From NCBI GenBank assembly GCA_028023455.1, contig JAQFVV010006221.1, positions 5,625,011-5,689,010 on the forward strand: a stretch of DNA of 64,000 bases, read 5' to 3'. The notes under the pieces are model-generated. The model searched no databases and was not told where the DNA came from. It worked only from the letters and a program-made list of their open reading frames with translations. The DNA comes from Epiperipatus broadwayi (lineage: Eukaryota; Onychophora; Udeonychophora; Euonychophora; Peripatidae). Within the stretch, counting starts at the first letter, position 1. Every line of letters begins with the position of its first letter. Both the position numbers and the translations under genes were made by a program. Of this stretch, positions 25,926-38,520 are shown one piece after another.

Positions 25926-26226
25926 AGGTGAGAGCATAAGAGATGGTGATCATGTGATGTTTAGAGAATCTCTTATCTGAAAAAAAAAGATCCATTAAAT
26001 GAATTTGAGATTTTCCAGAAGCATATTTATCTTCTTCATAAGAGATTTCACAGGAAGAAAACTATTGAGCAGAAGGAGGAAAGATACACCTCTAACAAGT
26101 CATGCCAAATGCGGTGGAAATCTCAAAGACTAAGATTATTTCTTGGGAACTAAAAGTAAATTTTGTAGAGTGAGGGAAGGAATTGAAATGTATATAGGGT
26201 TATAAAAAATGAGTGGATATATATAT
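25926..26226. other. Intergenic sequence
   Basis: No gene or recognised repeat apart from the (TA)n tract just before 26227. Confidence 0.4.
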
Positions 26227-27932
26227 TATAATGGTCCGCAAGAAGTGATGATCGAATCTTACTGCATCTGCACTACAAGGGCGCCATCTAGGACCATTGA
26301 ACCTAGAAAATTTATATAGTAGCAGACATAAGTTAAGATTCACACTTTATATGCTTTATTCAAACTGTCAGCCCATGCCACTAGCTCAGTGGAGACGCAG
26401 AGATAATAAAATAATTCCTATCTAAAAACATTTTCAAAATAAAGGAAACCACTGCCAGAAATAACTCAAACATTTATTTAAACATATATAAGATTTAAAA
26501 TTATTTTAGTATCAGTTTACATTTTAAAATTGAATTTACATTTTTAACTTTGATTTTAGATTTTAATTTACATTTTAATTTTTATAAGTTTGCACAGATA
26601 GATTTATAAAAGTTTGTTTTATAATGTTGAGTATAGATCGGTTACATAGATTTCACGGTTAAAAACATTCCAAAATAAACATAAACGATCAAAATATAAA
26701 GTCATTGATGGAATTGCAGAGGGAAATTTATAAGAAACCCAATGGCATTCATCTTAAGATGCCGCATTGACACCAATAACTTAAAATACATCCAAATAAA
26801 TACATTTTAGATACTCACCGTAAGGTATCATTATTTACCGAATGTCTATATATTTTGATCAAATATAAAAACCAAAAACATAATTAAACGAAAACGAATC
26901 TATGCAATCATCTATACCCAACTTAAATTTAATGCATTTAAATCATTTATACAATTTAGTTTAACGAAAAACAAAAAATCATAATAAAAACTTAAAAGAA
27001 CAAAAAAAAAATGGAAATGATTTTAAAAAAGAAATACATCAAATAAAATTACTTATTAATAAATTAAGTTGGTCAGATAGGATTCTATTTCTATAAATTA
27101 AATACTGGGAAAGTTTATATTTTAGAGTTTTTAATGTTCTCAAATTAATTAATGTTCATTAGATTTCATAAATTTCTTACGGTTTTAACAAGTCCGTAGT
27201 TTCTAATTTCTTGCAGTTGCTTGCCATTTGGAGCCAGTGTTCATTCCCTCGATGTCCTGTGGCCCTCAGTATAGGAAAAAATGATGTCATTTCTCTTTCC
27301 TTTTAACAAAACTGAAGGGATTGACGAGTGCATCTTTTCAATCCCTTCTCCTTCAACTTTCTCCGCACTAACACATATAGTCACATTTCTATCTTTTCTC
27401 CCAGCTCTTTCTTCATTTAATAATCTTTTATTTCCAAACCTTTCCTTTTATATTAACTTTCGGATCCAATGGACATTACGTCATCTATGATGATGATCCT
27501 TCCATTGAGGTCCGATTCACCGATGGATTTCTTTCATTGGCCATTCTGTTCCTATTGTTTTTCCTCTCCTATCTGACCTTTGCTTATGCATTTTGAAATG
27601 CCCAAGGGCTGGTTTACTTTTACTAATTAAAATTAATCATTTCCATTTTATACAATAGAATTAATTAAATTATTTTGCAAACTTAAAGCTATATTTTTAT
27701 CTCTAAATCTTTTTAAGTTTTTGCTTTTAAAATACTTTTTCTATTTTTAATAAAGTTTTATTTTAATAATTTTTTTCATCTGTGCGATTTTATATATATA
27801 CGAGTTTAAGATAGAATTAATTTTTAATTTTTATGTCTTAAAAAAAAAAAAGGAAGTTTTTAAATGCAAACTTTTTATTTTAATTTCATGTTTAATAAAA
27901 AAAATAATGTAACGGTGTATGTGTCCATTTCA
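26227..27932 (+). repeat. Long dispersed repeat with TGTAACG-like ends (solo-LTR-like), copy 1
   Basis: It aligns over most of its length with 41395-43486. The ends read TATAATGGTCC and GTGTCCATTTCA, degenerate versions of a TGTAACG...CGTTACA inverted pair, as expected for an LTR. An AATAAAG motif lies near 27749, and a stem-loop (GAAGGGATTGA...TCAATCCCTTC) at about 27314-27348 is conserved in both copies. Both copies sit in ATATAT flanks. There is no primer-binding site or polymerase region. A 69-codon frame at 27281 has no identified domain. Alternative: a non-autonomous DNA transposon. Confidence 0.6.
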
Positions 27933-29011
27933 ATATATATATATGACATTAATGTAAATAAAGACAAAAAATAATTACAGCAAAACACAAAATTATTCAC
28001 TCTAGCAAAATTTGCAAGAAATTAGCATGGACTGAAATTAAATATGTAAATTATCTACATATACGTAGATCTCTCACACTAAAAAAGGAGCTGGAGTAAG
28101 CTTGCAAGTAAAAGCTTAGAAAGTCAGAAGTAGATTTTTTTATTATCAAGTAATGCATATACAGAACTAATATATACATTACAAAAGATGTTTGTCTTCG
28201 AAACTATTTCCTCAAGAAATAATATTTAGTTCATTTATCTGTATATTATTATGAGAATAATAAACTGATATTAATTTTATATTGTTTATTTAACTGTGAT
28301 CTGGCTGGTATGCATATATCCCCAGCATACACAATTACTATGTAGCCTTTTTTTAGACGAACATTATAGAGGAATCTGTGCGGATTTCAGATTAGATAAA
28401 TTTGTGTTATTGTTAAAACTTTCAATTCTGCCATTATAGTCATGGAATTAATTGTCATTAACTATATGGTTCATGATTTTGTGTTTGACCACTTACATAA
28501 TTCAAAGCCAATTAAATTCTATTTCTGAAGCAAATAAGCACATTGATCATGAATGTTCTTGAATATATTGATAAGAGTCGAATAATATATAAAAAGAATA
28601 AATCCAGTGGTTTTATTCTCAGATCTGAAAAAATATATTTGGGACCTATGAGAAACTCATTTTTTTTTATACTGTAATTTTTCAATTCTTCAAATCAGTT
28701 TTGATTGAGCACTGAGAAAGAGGATTTAAATTTAAATCATATTTTAGGCAATAAAAAAAAAATATTGTTCTAGAATTCATAAGAAATTTGAGCATTGAAA
28801 GTGCTGGAGCCAAAATTCATGAACTTTGAGTTCCAGAAGCCATCATTCCAACATTGCACACACGGTGTCTTAAGGGATTAATCTTGTAAGTGTGATCTAC
28901 TTAATAGTTTTTAAAAAATATTCTGTGAGAAATGTTGGAAAGTTAGGATATGGGAATGGATAAGCAGCCCAAATCCATACTGCATTGGCCCACATAGGAA
29001 GTGCATCAGTA
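27933..29011. other. Intergenic sequence
   Basis: Mostly AT-rich. A more complex segment at about 28780-28990 is unclassified. No exon is seen. Confidence 0.4.
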
Positions 29012-29019
29012 GTCTAAAG

Positions 29020-29865
29020 TAACGTTTCTCAACCTTTTTGCCGCTCGAGCCAATAGACTTCATTGAAATAGTTCTGTGATCCAAATGTTTATTACATAAA
29101 TTATAATATAAAATAAAAGAGATATTACATCAAGCACCCAGTACTGTATATATTCGGATCAATTTGATAATACAGTATTTATAATGAACAAATAATTTGT
29201 AAGTTAAAAGTTGAGTTAAACTACATATTTTTTAATTTAAAAGCTTAACACATTTTGTTAATAGACAAAAAAAAAAAGTGTTTTATTTTCAAATAAGGTT
29301 TTATTTATATACGAAATACGAACAAAAATTACATTTTGAAAATAATCGCGAAATTTGACATTATGATTATTTAAGTTCAAATTTACAATTGAATTTGAAC
29401 TCAGACTTTCACACGACCCACCACCCTCAGTGCCATCTCATATTGCTGACCCACCTGATCACACACGTTAAAAAGATAAATAATCACCAATATACGTATT
29501 TCATGCTAAATCAGTAATCATCAGTTGCTCATATTGGTGATTATTTATCTTTTCAACATGTGTGTGATCAGGTGGGTCAGCAATATGAGATGGCACTGAG
29601 AGTGGTGGGTCGTGTGAAAGTCTGAGTTCAAATCCCGCATATATTACATATATAAATGCAGGTTTAAGCCTGTACAATGTATTAATTGAATTTGAGAAAA
29701 CTACACAAAAGCGTAGGTAGTATTATTTACAAATTTTTTTTTTATCAATACTAATATTTTCTTAAAATGTAAAAAGATTTTTATCAGATATTTATGTTTT
29801 TATTTCTTGGTGCATATTCGTGACCTATTGAAAATTTAACGCGACCCAAAGGTTGAGAAACGCTG
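29020..29865. mobile_element. hAT-like non-autonomous DNA transposon
   Basis: The left end TAACGTTTCTCAACC and the right end (reverse complement CAGCGTTTCTCAACC) match at 13 of 15 bases; CAG(T/C)GTTTCTCAACC-type ends are typical of hAT elements. A perfect 8-bp target duplication GTCTAAAG flanks it (29012-29019 and 29866-29873), the hAT-typical length. It has no transposase, so it would move in trans. A second element is nested at 29394-29633. Confidence 0.85.
29394..29633. mobile_element. Foldback element nested in the hAT-like element
   Basis: Arms TTTGAACTCAGACTTTCAC and GTGAAAGTCTGAGTTCAAA are exact reverse complements, and pairing extends about 100 bp inward through the ATATTGGTGATTATTTATCTT region to a loop near 29500-29530. 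Its position inside the 29020-29865 element makes it the later insertion unless it belongs to that element's own interior. Confidence 0.8.
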
Positions 29866-29873
29866 GTCTAAAG

Positions 29874-30525
29874 AACGTTTTCCCTTGGAAGCTAGCCATT
29901 TTATGCTGATCTCTTGATTAAACAGACAGAAAATTTTTAGGTATTTTATTTGTAATTAGGTTAAAACGTATATTATTTAATTTAAAGTTTATATATTACA
30001 CCGTACAATGTATACTATGTTTACATTAATTGCAAGTTACTAGATTTATTTTTAAAAAATGGTTTTTATCGGCAATTGGAATATTGATTGACTCATATTT
30101 GTTGGTATAGATATAACGTAAGCAATAAAAAATTATATGGGTAAAGTGTGAAACCTGGTGCAAGGCTCGCCGGAGTACGCCTGAATTCTAAAAGACACAC
30201 TAATAAAGTCGTGATTATATACAGAAAAATAATATACTCACAAACACCACATACATTTATTCGTTATTTTTTAAAAAAAACGTAATAATAAAATAATTTA
30301 TTCACATTGTTTCCAAGTTATCTTCAATTTTTCTTTAATTGTCTAATTTAAAGAAAAAAATGTGTATAGTCATTGTGACTGTGCAAACTACAACCAGCTA
30401 TTTTGTAATTTCACCGATAGAGGTCAGGAATAAACTAGTATACAGTGTACAATACTTTGATCCATATTCGATTAAAATTGTTTATTTATATTTCTTGTTT
30501 TGATATAAAAAAATTGAATTTAAAA
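29874..30525 (+). promoter_or_regulatory. Presumed promoter and 5' UTR region of gene B
   Basis: This 650-bp stretch precedes the start codon of gene B. CpG-containing patches (near 30160-30185) stand out from the AT-rich background. No canonical TATA box at a fixed distance or other core element can be assigned, and the transcription start is unknown. Confidence 0.3.
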
Positions 30526-30543
30526 ATGACAAAAGTAGCTGTG
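30526..30543 (+). CDS. CBR1-like: Carbonyl reductase [NADPH] 1-like, gene B, first coding exon
   Basis: ATG at 30526 encodes MTKVAV and is followed directly by the strong donor GTAAGT at 30544. Joined in phase 0 to the exon at 44531 it gives MTKVAVVTGSNQGIG, the expected N-terminus of a classical SDR: first beta strand, then the TGxxxGIG dinucleotide-binding turn, at the usual distance from Met1. The exon is only 18 nt and the intron about 14 kb, so the call rests on donor quality, phase and beta-strand match rather than length. No other short ATG exon with a matching strand was noticed, but a different first exon cannot be fully excluded. Confidence 0.75.
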
Positions 30544-31659
30544 GTAAGTTAATTGAAGTGATGTTTTATTTAATATTTGGCGCAAGTGAATTTTAAATTT
30601 CAAACATTTGTTACAAGTATATTTATCCGTTTTGGTTTCTAAGTAAACCGGTTATTATTATAAGTATAAAGTTATGTAAGAATTAAAAAAAAAATTTTTT
30701 GACATATACTGTATACATAATATATTGTATCTTTCATCACTGATTAATGTATTTGTTGAAATAATATTTGTTTATTTTTTACGGAATTAAAATAATCGTA
30801 TTCAATTATGAATAATATCGAATGATGATGGTGGTGGTTTTTATGCTCGGTTTAATTGTTGATTGCATTGATAACTGCATTTATTGGATTTTCATTTGCA
30901 AATTGTACTACGAAACTAATTTATTTTTAATGAAACTTAACCATATTTTTATATTTATGCAATTAATGAAAGATAGATTTCTTTAAGCAAACAAAAACAG
31001 CACAATTACTTCTCACTGTAAGATTAAAAAAAAGATTAGCTTCTTATCTAAGGCATCTATTGTAAACTTTGACTAATCGATAAATACTTGAACAGCAATG
31101 CATTTAAATCTCTATCTTCAGACTAGTTTCTGATTTTTAATTATCAATGAGAACTAAAAATTTAAAGCTAGAAGCAATACTGTTATGCATCTGGTAATCA
31201 TCATTAATTTCTTTTCTATTATCAAGTTAAAAGCGTAAAATTTTTAAAAAAAATACCAAGGTTTTGAAGTCAAATCAATTTGTACAGTTACAATATATAA
31301 AGATCTGATACCAAATCAATTACTTATAATTATATGTTGGACTACTGTATTTCCATTACCTAGAATTAATTGTTAAAAGCTTTAGAAAAATTAAAACTTT
31401 ATTTAAAATTTTCAAATACATTTAATTTTTAGCAGTGCTCACATTAGTATTTCAAATGGTATTATCTCTTTTTCGGATGTTGCAGCCCTGACCAATGACA
31501 GTATTAGCATGGAAATCAAATCTGTGACTTTAGATTTGTGAATACTGAATTTATGACCATGCTATAATCAATTAGGCTATTTTTCCAAAGGCAACAATTA
31601 GAAATTTTATATATTTATCTATGAGGGATTCTCTGATTTCTACTTTTTTTTAAAATGTC
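30544..31659. other. Start of gene B intron 1
   Basis: Intron 1 runs from 30544 to 44530. This part is AT-rich without recognised elements. Confidence 0.5.
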
Positions 31660-31720
31660 ATAGCATCAGCTGGGACGCGAACCCGCAACCCGGGCAACTG
31701 ACCTCTCCTTATGACTTGTT
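31660..31720 (-). repeat. tRNA-like fragment (possible SINE)
   Basis: On the minus strand, GCGGGTTCGCGTCCCAGC resembles a T-arm with B box (GGTTCGCGTCC). No acceptor stem, D-arm or anticodon arm can be folded around it, so it is not a tRNA gene. Confidence 0.35.
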
Positions 31721-32629
31721 ATATTAGGTTGACTTATGGGATTATTTTCCATTATTATACAAGCAGCTTCTTTATATATTTTTTTCTTTTTGTCTAATAT
31801 TCATGTCTATTCCCAATTAAACAAGTAGTCATTGGTACTTGCATGGTCTGTTACTTTATAAATATATATATTTTCTCTTTAACCATTACTCACTAATGTA
31901 TATCCTTTCATATTCACATAGCATTGCATAGGTGTAGTTTTTACTTTTCAGCATTTTTATTTTGCGTTTTATAGAAGTTACCATTTCTCATAATGCATTA
32001 TAGCTTTGTAAAGCTGTTCTGAAATTGTACTGATTTCAGATTTTCCAGTTTGTCTGCTATTCCTATTATATTAATGGATATACTGTACTATAATACCTCT
32101 TAACTGCTTTTCTTTTAATGTTTCTTTTTGTTGTCTATTTAAAGTTGTCTTAATGATTGGATAATGGATAATCACTTTCATGAAAATGTATTCTATGTAA
32201 GACTTTTTTTTCCAAATCACTGGTTTCTGAATAAACTTCTTTCGCTCTCTATTTCATAGTGATAGTATCATTCTAATTTTTGTGTATCTGTCATCAGTGG
32301 ATGCATATCTTTGTTTATGTGAGTTTTATGCAGTTTTGATTTTGTCATGAAGCAGACTTTTTCACAAACACATCTAAGAAGGTATGTCACTTTTGTTTCT
32401 GCTAATTCTATTATGAATTTAATTGAAAAGAATATGTTATAGATGTGTGTCTAGAATGACTATAATAATAAACTTACTGATAAAAAGTTGACAATTTTTT
32501 GATCAGTAGGAAATCATGTTTTAAATTATATGAAAAAAATAAAAGAACATCCTGTTCTGGAAAAAGAATTAAACTTTTGTCATCACACTAACTAATATTC
32601 TTCTAGATATATTGAGTAGCAACCGTCTG
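31721..32629. other. AT-rich intronic sequence
   Basis: Nothing recognised. Confidence 0.4.
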
Positions 32630-33530
32630 ATGTAATATTGCCACCTAGTGCAAGCCATAGTAATCAATTGGTGCTAGAAGGTTAGTGCATCTAAATACCC
32701 AGCTAGTGCTTATTCATTCAATATCCCAGACTAGTTTCTAACTTATGGCTTTCATCAATGAGAGCCTTTGATCTGAGAACATTGCACCTAGATCTTTGGA
32801 TCTATGCATCTCTCCAGCAGCCTCCTTTTAGTTTTTTAGTTAACTATAACGTTATGATCCCAAATTGAAAACACAATAATGTTTTCAATCCAACCTAATT
32901 TGATTATATAGTTATACAGATCTGAATCCAGTTCAGTATTTTTATATTTTGATGTCTTCACTTTTTTTTAATAATTATAGTCACCAACATTCTTTGGCTA
33001 GGATTGATATTAAACCACTATAACATTACATGATAACCATTTATTATGCTTACACAATATATTAACAGTCACGTCTTTCTCCATGCAATATTATTATCTA
33101 ATGCGAGTAATATTAATCAATGGGTGCTAGAAGGGGCTAGTGCATTAAAATCCCCTATCTAATGTCTACTCATCCAATATTTCTAGACTAGTTTCTTGTT
33201 TATTGCTTTCACCAGTGAGTAGATTTGGATCCGAGAACATTGTACCTAGATCTTTGTATCTAACGCAACCACCTTTTACCTTTTTAATTAGATATAAAGC
33301 TATGAATCCAAACTGAAAACACAATAATGTTTTTAATCCAAGTTAATTCTCTTGTATTGTCATACATATCTGAATCCAATTCAATATCAATATATTTTGA
33401 TGTCATTGGTTTGTTAATAACCATAGTTACCAACATCCTTTGGCTAGGATTGGTATTAAACTACTATAACATTATATGACCACCATTTCTTATGCTTATA
33501 CTATCTGTTAACACAGTGGCAACTTTCTCA
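32630..33530 (-). repeat. Two tandem units (about 461 bp each) of the GCAAAACTCTCC-related repeat
   Basis: Two successive units on the minus strand carry the same landmarks: TAATCAAT(T/G)GGTGCTAGAAGG, CTAGTTTCT, GATC(T/C)GAGAACATTG, CACCTAGATCTTTG-like, then AACACAATAATGTTTT and CTTTGGCTAGGATTG. The second unit starts about 461 bases after the first. They share the arm of the palindromic family but extend it by some 200 bp, showing the full-length unit. A more distant unit lies at 62940. Confidence 0.75.
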
Positions 33531-34869
33531 GTACAATGTTGATAGAATAGTCTACTTGATTAGGGTATTATTTTATTGCTCTTGATGGAAGAGTGTAGTT
33601 GGTTAGGGTCACCTTAAATTCAGTATTCACATATTTAAGAGGCCATGGTTTAATAATTAATTCTAAATAATGGGAATAGTCCATCATATAATTAATTACA
33701 AGTAAAATGCTTTCATTATAAACTTTCAGACCAACATTGAACTAGTTATTTATTTTAATAAATTCAGTTCTTTTCTGTGAACATATTTTTATCTTGGTCA
33801 GGAATGATAATACCACCACAATATCATTTCATTTTTTTCATTTTTAATTTGCTATGGAATGTCTATTCCTAATTGTTTGAATTTACAATATATGGTGCTA
33901 TTGTACAATAAGGAGAACTGCTCTGGTCAATCAGATTGTCGCAAGTTGAAAGAATTAAGTGTGTGTTGATATAAATATTCCTATCCCGAAAAAGGGATGC
34001 CTGCAGTTAGAGGAGTGTCAGATCTATATAACTATACAAGCAGTTTGATTTGAAGACTTCTAACTTGATAATAGAAAGTGAGTTCAAAATGACTTCCAAA
34101 TACGTAACTGCATTGGTTCCAGCTTTGGATCCCAAGTCCTCATTGACAAACATAAAATTGGAATCAGTGTGGGATAAGGATTTAAATGCATAATGGCTAG
34201 GAATCATTGATTATTGTAGTAAGGAAATAATCAAGTGATGTGTTTGTGATCAGAATTAAAATATACTTTTTCCAAAATTCAGATATAAGGGCTTGCTTTG
34301 AATAATGAATAAATATTGGCTGATTAAGAATATCATCTGCTGCTTTGTAGATTAAAAAAATTGGTTCGTCAAAACTTATTGGGTCTGACATATATAGCCT
34401 CTTTCATTTTTTTACTATTTTTTTTATTTTATTTATTATTTTCAGTCACTAAGTCAATATAGAGATCAGTTATTATGAATTTTCATGCTGCCAGTTTCCT
34501 TTTGCACTGTGTTGTACAACCATTTCCCATTTTTTAATCATAGTGTAGCAATTTTAATTTCAAATCTTTTTTTTATGTTTTTATTTACATGCAACATTAT
34601 TTGAAAATGTAATTATATAAAACATTACCATTGATGAAGCAACTATGAAACAGCTTTAAGAAATAGATTATTTAGTTATAATGACAAGTTTTTGAGAACT
34701 GGATTTGGAATAGGTGATTCGTTTGAGAAATGTTTGTATGTTTAGACAGCACTGTTTAGATGTCTCTGACCTGACTTAGAAATTGAAGATTTAAGAAAAA
34801 GTAATTTAAAATAGCTTGTCTTATAAAATCTGTTTGCTTATTTAAGTGATAGAAGTAATTAATAGTAGT
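33531..34869. other. Intronic sequence without recognised genes
   Basis: Two overlapping minus-strand frames (about 34007-34391, 64 and 66 codons) have no domain and I do not call them genes. Confidence 0.4.
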
Positions 34870-36660
34870 CATAAAGCTGGTGGTAATCATAAAGTATTTT
34901 CTTCTTTATATAGATACATGGAATGGGTGACTTCTGATGAAAATTCTTAGATACTTGAATGTAAGCACTTGTCACTAAGGAGCTATTGTTTAAGATAGAT
35001 ATAACAGCTTTTAATTAAATTCCTCTTCCAGCAGAAAAAAGTTTAACTGGCAGATAATTACAAGTTTTTTATTGTTGTAAGAGCAGATTATGGAGTAAAA
35101 AGAGACTGCATAGTATTCAATTCATCATAGAAACCAGACTGATATCTTATATTCTCAATATTTTTAGATATATCAAAGAGATATTAAAACTACATTTATG
35201 CAATGGTAACTATGCATCTTTTAGTAGTGCTTATCTTGAGAAAATTCACACAAAAAAACTTTTATTTGTTGGATAGGATTATTGTGTCAGTATTTTAAAA
35301 AGTGAAATGGTTTTTTCTTGAAGGATGGCACAAAGTTGTTTGAAAAAATGGCATTGATTCTGTGACTCAAATCATCTGTATTTAATTACTTCACATGAAT
35401 GTACTTAACAAGTATTCACACTTGAAACAATGACATCTTATGATATATGTAACAGTTGAAAGTTAGAATGTAAAGAAGTGATTATTATATGGGCACTTAT
35501 AAGCACATATTGTTATAAAGATCGTAGATTAATATTCTACATTGTTAAAATAGTAATTGTATACAAAATAGATCTTGTTTGAAATTAATTCATAGAAAAT
35601 TAGATTGTAATTCTCTGGAAACAATTGTTACTCATGCTAGAAAAAAAAATCCTGGTTGGTTTTTTGATAGTGATTTTATTATTATTGATTATAGTCCTAT
35701 TGCCAAGCAACAAAATGAAGAACTTCATGAGCCATATAGGGATTTAAAGACAGAAGTTCAATGATTTACGAGAATGATTAATGGATCAAATCACAAAGGA
35801 GATTAATTCTTTACTGACTGCGTTCACATTAGATCTTGGTTGTTTTTTTTTTGATACATTGAATGTAAATATGTGAAAAGTAATATTTTAATCTTATTAA
35901 ATCAATAGATATTACTTTTAGATTTAATAAAGACATTTGTCCCAGTTAATAGAAAAGGTTAGCAACAATGTTTGAAAGTATCTTTTTGTTACCGATGTTT
36001 ATTTATAATATAATAATAGCTTCGATGTAAAGAGATGGGAAGAGGAGGATATTATTATTGCTGGTGAAGAATCTAAAGCATTTGAATTGAAATTTAGTAT
36101 TAAACAAGTATTTTTCATGTTTATGACAATTTGGAACTATTTTTAGGTGACGTCATGAATCACACATGAAAATAAGATATAAATTTGCTGGTCAATCTTT
36201 TATTTTGAATACTGATTAAAAACAAAAACAAGGATTTTATTTCTTAGATTTTAAATTTACAGCATGCATGGCTGTTCTATTTTTGCCAATTTAAAAGATG
36301 ATCTATAGAATGTTTTTTCAATATTTTCAATACAACTTATAAAGACTTAGATTTGCAATTGATGTTCAAAAAAACTCAAGTACTTTATTAGCTCTTAATT
36401 AAAGAAATACATAATAACTTTTAGCCTGGGAATTTAATCAATTGAAATATCTGATATCTTTTTAGATATTAAAGATAGACTTCTATGTTGAATTATAACA
36501 CAGACTCCAATGTTAAAAGAGTATTTCATTGTGGTGATATAACTACTTCAGTTTAATTATATGTATGTAAAGCTATTATTTTATAAATATATTATGTGGA
36601 AATGATTCTTTATCTTACAACCTAAAGACACTGGAAATTTTTCATTTAAGGATTCTCCAT
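34870..36660 (+). mobile_element. Decayed LINE (RTE/CR1-like), copy 2
   Basis: A short open stretch near 35579-35761 encodes KKNPGWFFDSD followed by IAKQQNEELHEPYRDLKTEVQ-like text. This resembles the linker between endonuclease and reverse transcriptase in many animal non-LTR elements (KxxxxWFxDxDxxI...AKxxAxxxxxxxP, RxLKxxVQ). Downstream, at about 36265-36300, a degenerate HGCSIFANLKDD stretch resembles the DGxLFNLxRLK region of the same elements. Stops and frameshifts are numerous. The region upstream of 35480 resembles 47290-47700. It is non-functional; family assignment is inferred. Confidence 0.55.
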
Positions 36661-37074
36661 GAGAATCTCAAAATAAAATTTTAAGATAAAAAAATATTGG
36701 TATCTGCTTCAATCAATTGGATAGGTGAAGCAATTGAATAGCAACAGATTTTCTAAAAACTATCTCATGATGATCCTAGCCAAGAAGAGTCAGATCTTTT
36801 TTATGTTATAAAGATTATCTCAAACACATTCTAATGAGGTGTAGTGTCTCTGGAGGAAAATATTGCTGAAGATAGAATGCATTGTAGAGTCAGAATTAGA
36901 TAAGGGTTTTGAATTCTTTCAGAAAGAAACATTTAATTCAAAAGAAGTTAAAAGATTACAGGATGTCAAATAAATAGACTTTGGACTATATTTTACAGAA
37001 TGCCAAATAAATAGACTTTGGACTATATTGCAAAATTCACCTTTAATTTCTTTTGGGTGTGGTATTGACAGAAT

Positions 37075-37290
37075 TAGATAATGTTTTCCTGAAGGTTTAT
37101 GATGATGGTGTTTTAGTTGTATTTTTATATTGGACTATTTCCATCATCTGAGTATTGAACATCTTTAGAAAAATTTAACTTTTATTTAAGTATTCCAAAT
37201 ACATTCAACTGTTAATAATAGCACATCAAACAGGTTAGTATATGTACAATGTTTCGAGAGGTATTATTCTCCCCAGTTAAAAGATAATAT
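37075..37290 (-). repeat. SINE-like repeat, minus-strand copy
   Basis: Blocks such as GGACTATTTCCATCATCTG, CATTCAACTGTTAATAATA and AACATTGTACATATACTAACC (here reversed) match the 45394-45851 element in opposite orientation. The tRNA-like head is missing or diverged. A third fragment occurs at about 38400-38510. Confidence 0.6.
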
Positions 37291-38399
37291 TACAGGATGC
37301 TAAATAAAAAGGCTTTGAACCATATTGCAAAATTCACCTTTAATTATTTTTGGGTGTGGAGTTAAATATGGCTATAATCACTTACAAATGACTAACATTT
37401 TAGTTACCAGCAGTCAAATGTTCTTATATCAGCCAATGATTATATATACGTTTAGACAAACATGCTTAATCCAGATATTGAATAAGTTATTCGTGTTTAA
37501 ATTTTTTCACGTTGAAACAAATTCTTCAGAAATCTGCGATTGTGACTGTGATACGCTTTTGCATCAATTTCTAAATTATTCAAAATGAATGAGTTTATTA
37601 TTTACTTTCACTTAATGATTGACAAAATTCTTTTATTGTATATTCTGGAGAATACAAGTATATTGTCATAGTGACTTCATTTAGGAACGGCTGATCATTT
37701 TTGACATCTGATATAAGCTTTAAAAATGCATTTTTTAAAAAAAATTATTGAAAAGGCTTTTTGCGAACAAAGCAATGAATGTAATAGGAAAAATATGTTA
37801 TAAATTAAAAATACACACACGTAAATTTTCAATATAGTGTCTCATTTTTGTGCCTCTTTAATTTGGCACCTGAAGCAAATGCCTCATCACCTCACTTATG
37901 GCAAATTCATTTGCAATAGTGATTCCAATATGTATTTATCTTCTGTACATGTTCCTTGAAATCATAGAATTTTAATTATTCAAAAAATGATAATGGCTTT
38001 TTTTTGTTATTTTTAAGGTTTTAGACTATTTAAATGCTAATAAAAGTAATTTTGTAAATTGTTATATATAAATACTTTCTTATGTGTTTTTATATATGAA
38101 TGAATCATTGTCACTGTAAATAGAAAAATCCTTATCTTTTTTTTTTGGATATTGTTTTCATGATTGAAACCATAGAGTCTAATAATTAATAGCATCTATT
38201 TCTCCATTTGTGAAATCTTTTGCAATTCTTTATTTAAAATATCTTGAATCTTTTCAACTCTTGCTCAGTAATGAAATCCTTGTAATCATAAAGGCCTTCT
38301 TAGATAATTTCATTTTGATTTTCATGCTAATTTTTTCGTTATTGGATTTACCATAAACTATCATCACGATCACAATGAATTCTTAGGTACGAGATATAT

Positions 38400-38520
38400 T
38401 TGACTCAGTGTTTTCCGGAAGGTTTGTGATGATGGTGTTCTAGTTGTATTTTTATAAAGACATTTAATACACATATTAGATGATGGAAATAGTCCAATAT
38501 GAAAATACAAATATTTGGCT
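38400..38520 (+). repeat. SINE-tail fragment
   Basis: The GATGATGGTGTTCTAGTTG and GATGGAAATAGTCCAATATG blocks match the 37075 and 45800 elements. Only the distal part is present. Confidence 0.55.

Noticed and set aside
31660-31720. tRNA gene on the minus strand
   Set aside because: Only a T-arm-like motif; no acceptor stem, anticodon arm or D-arm can be formed.
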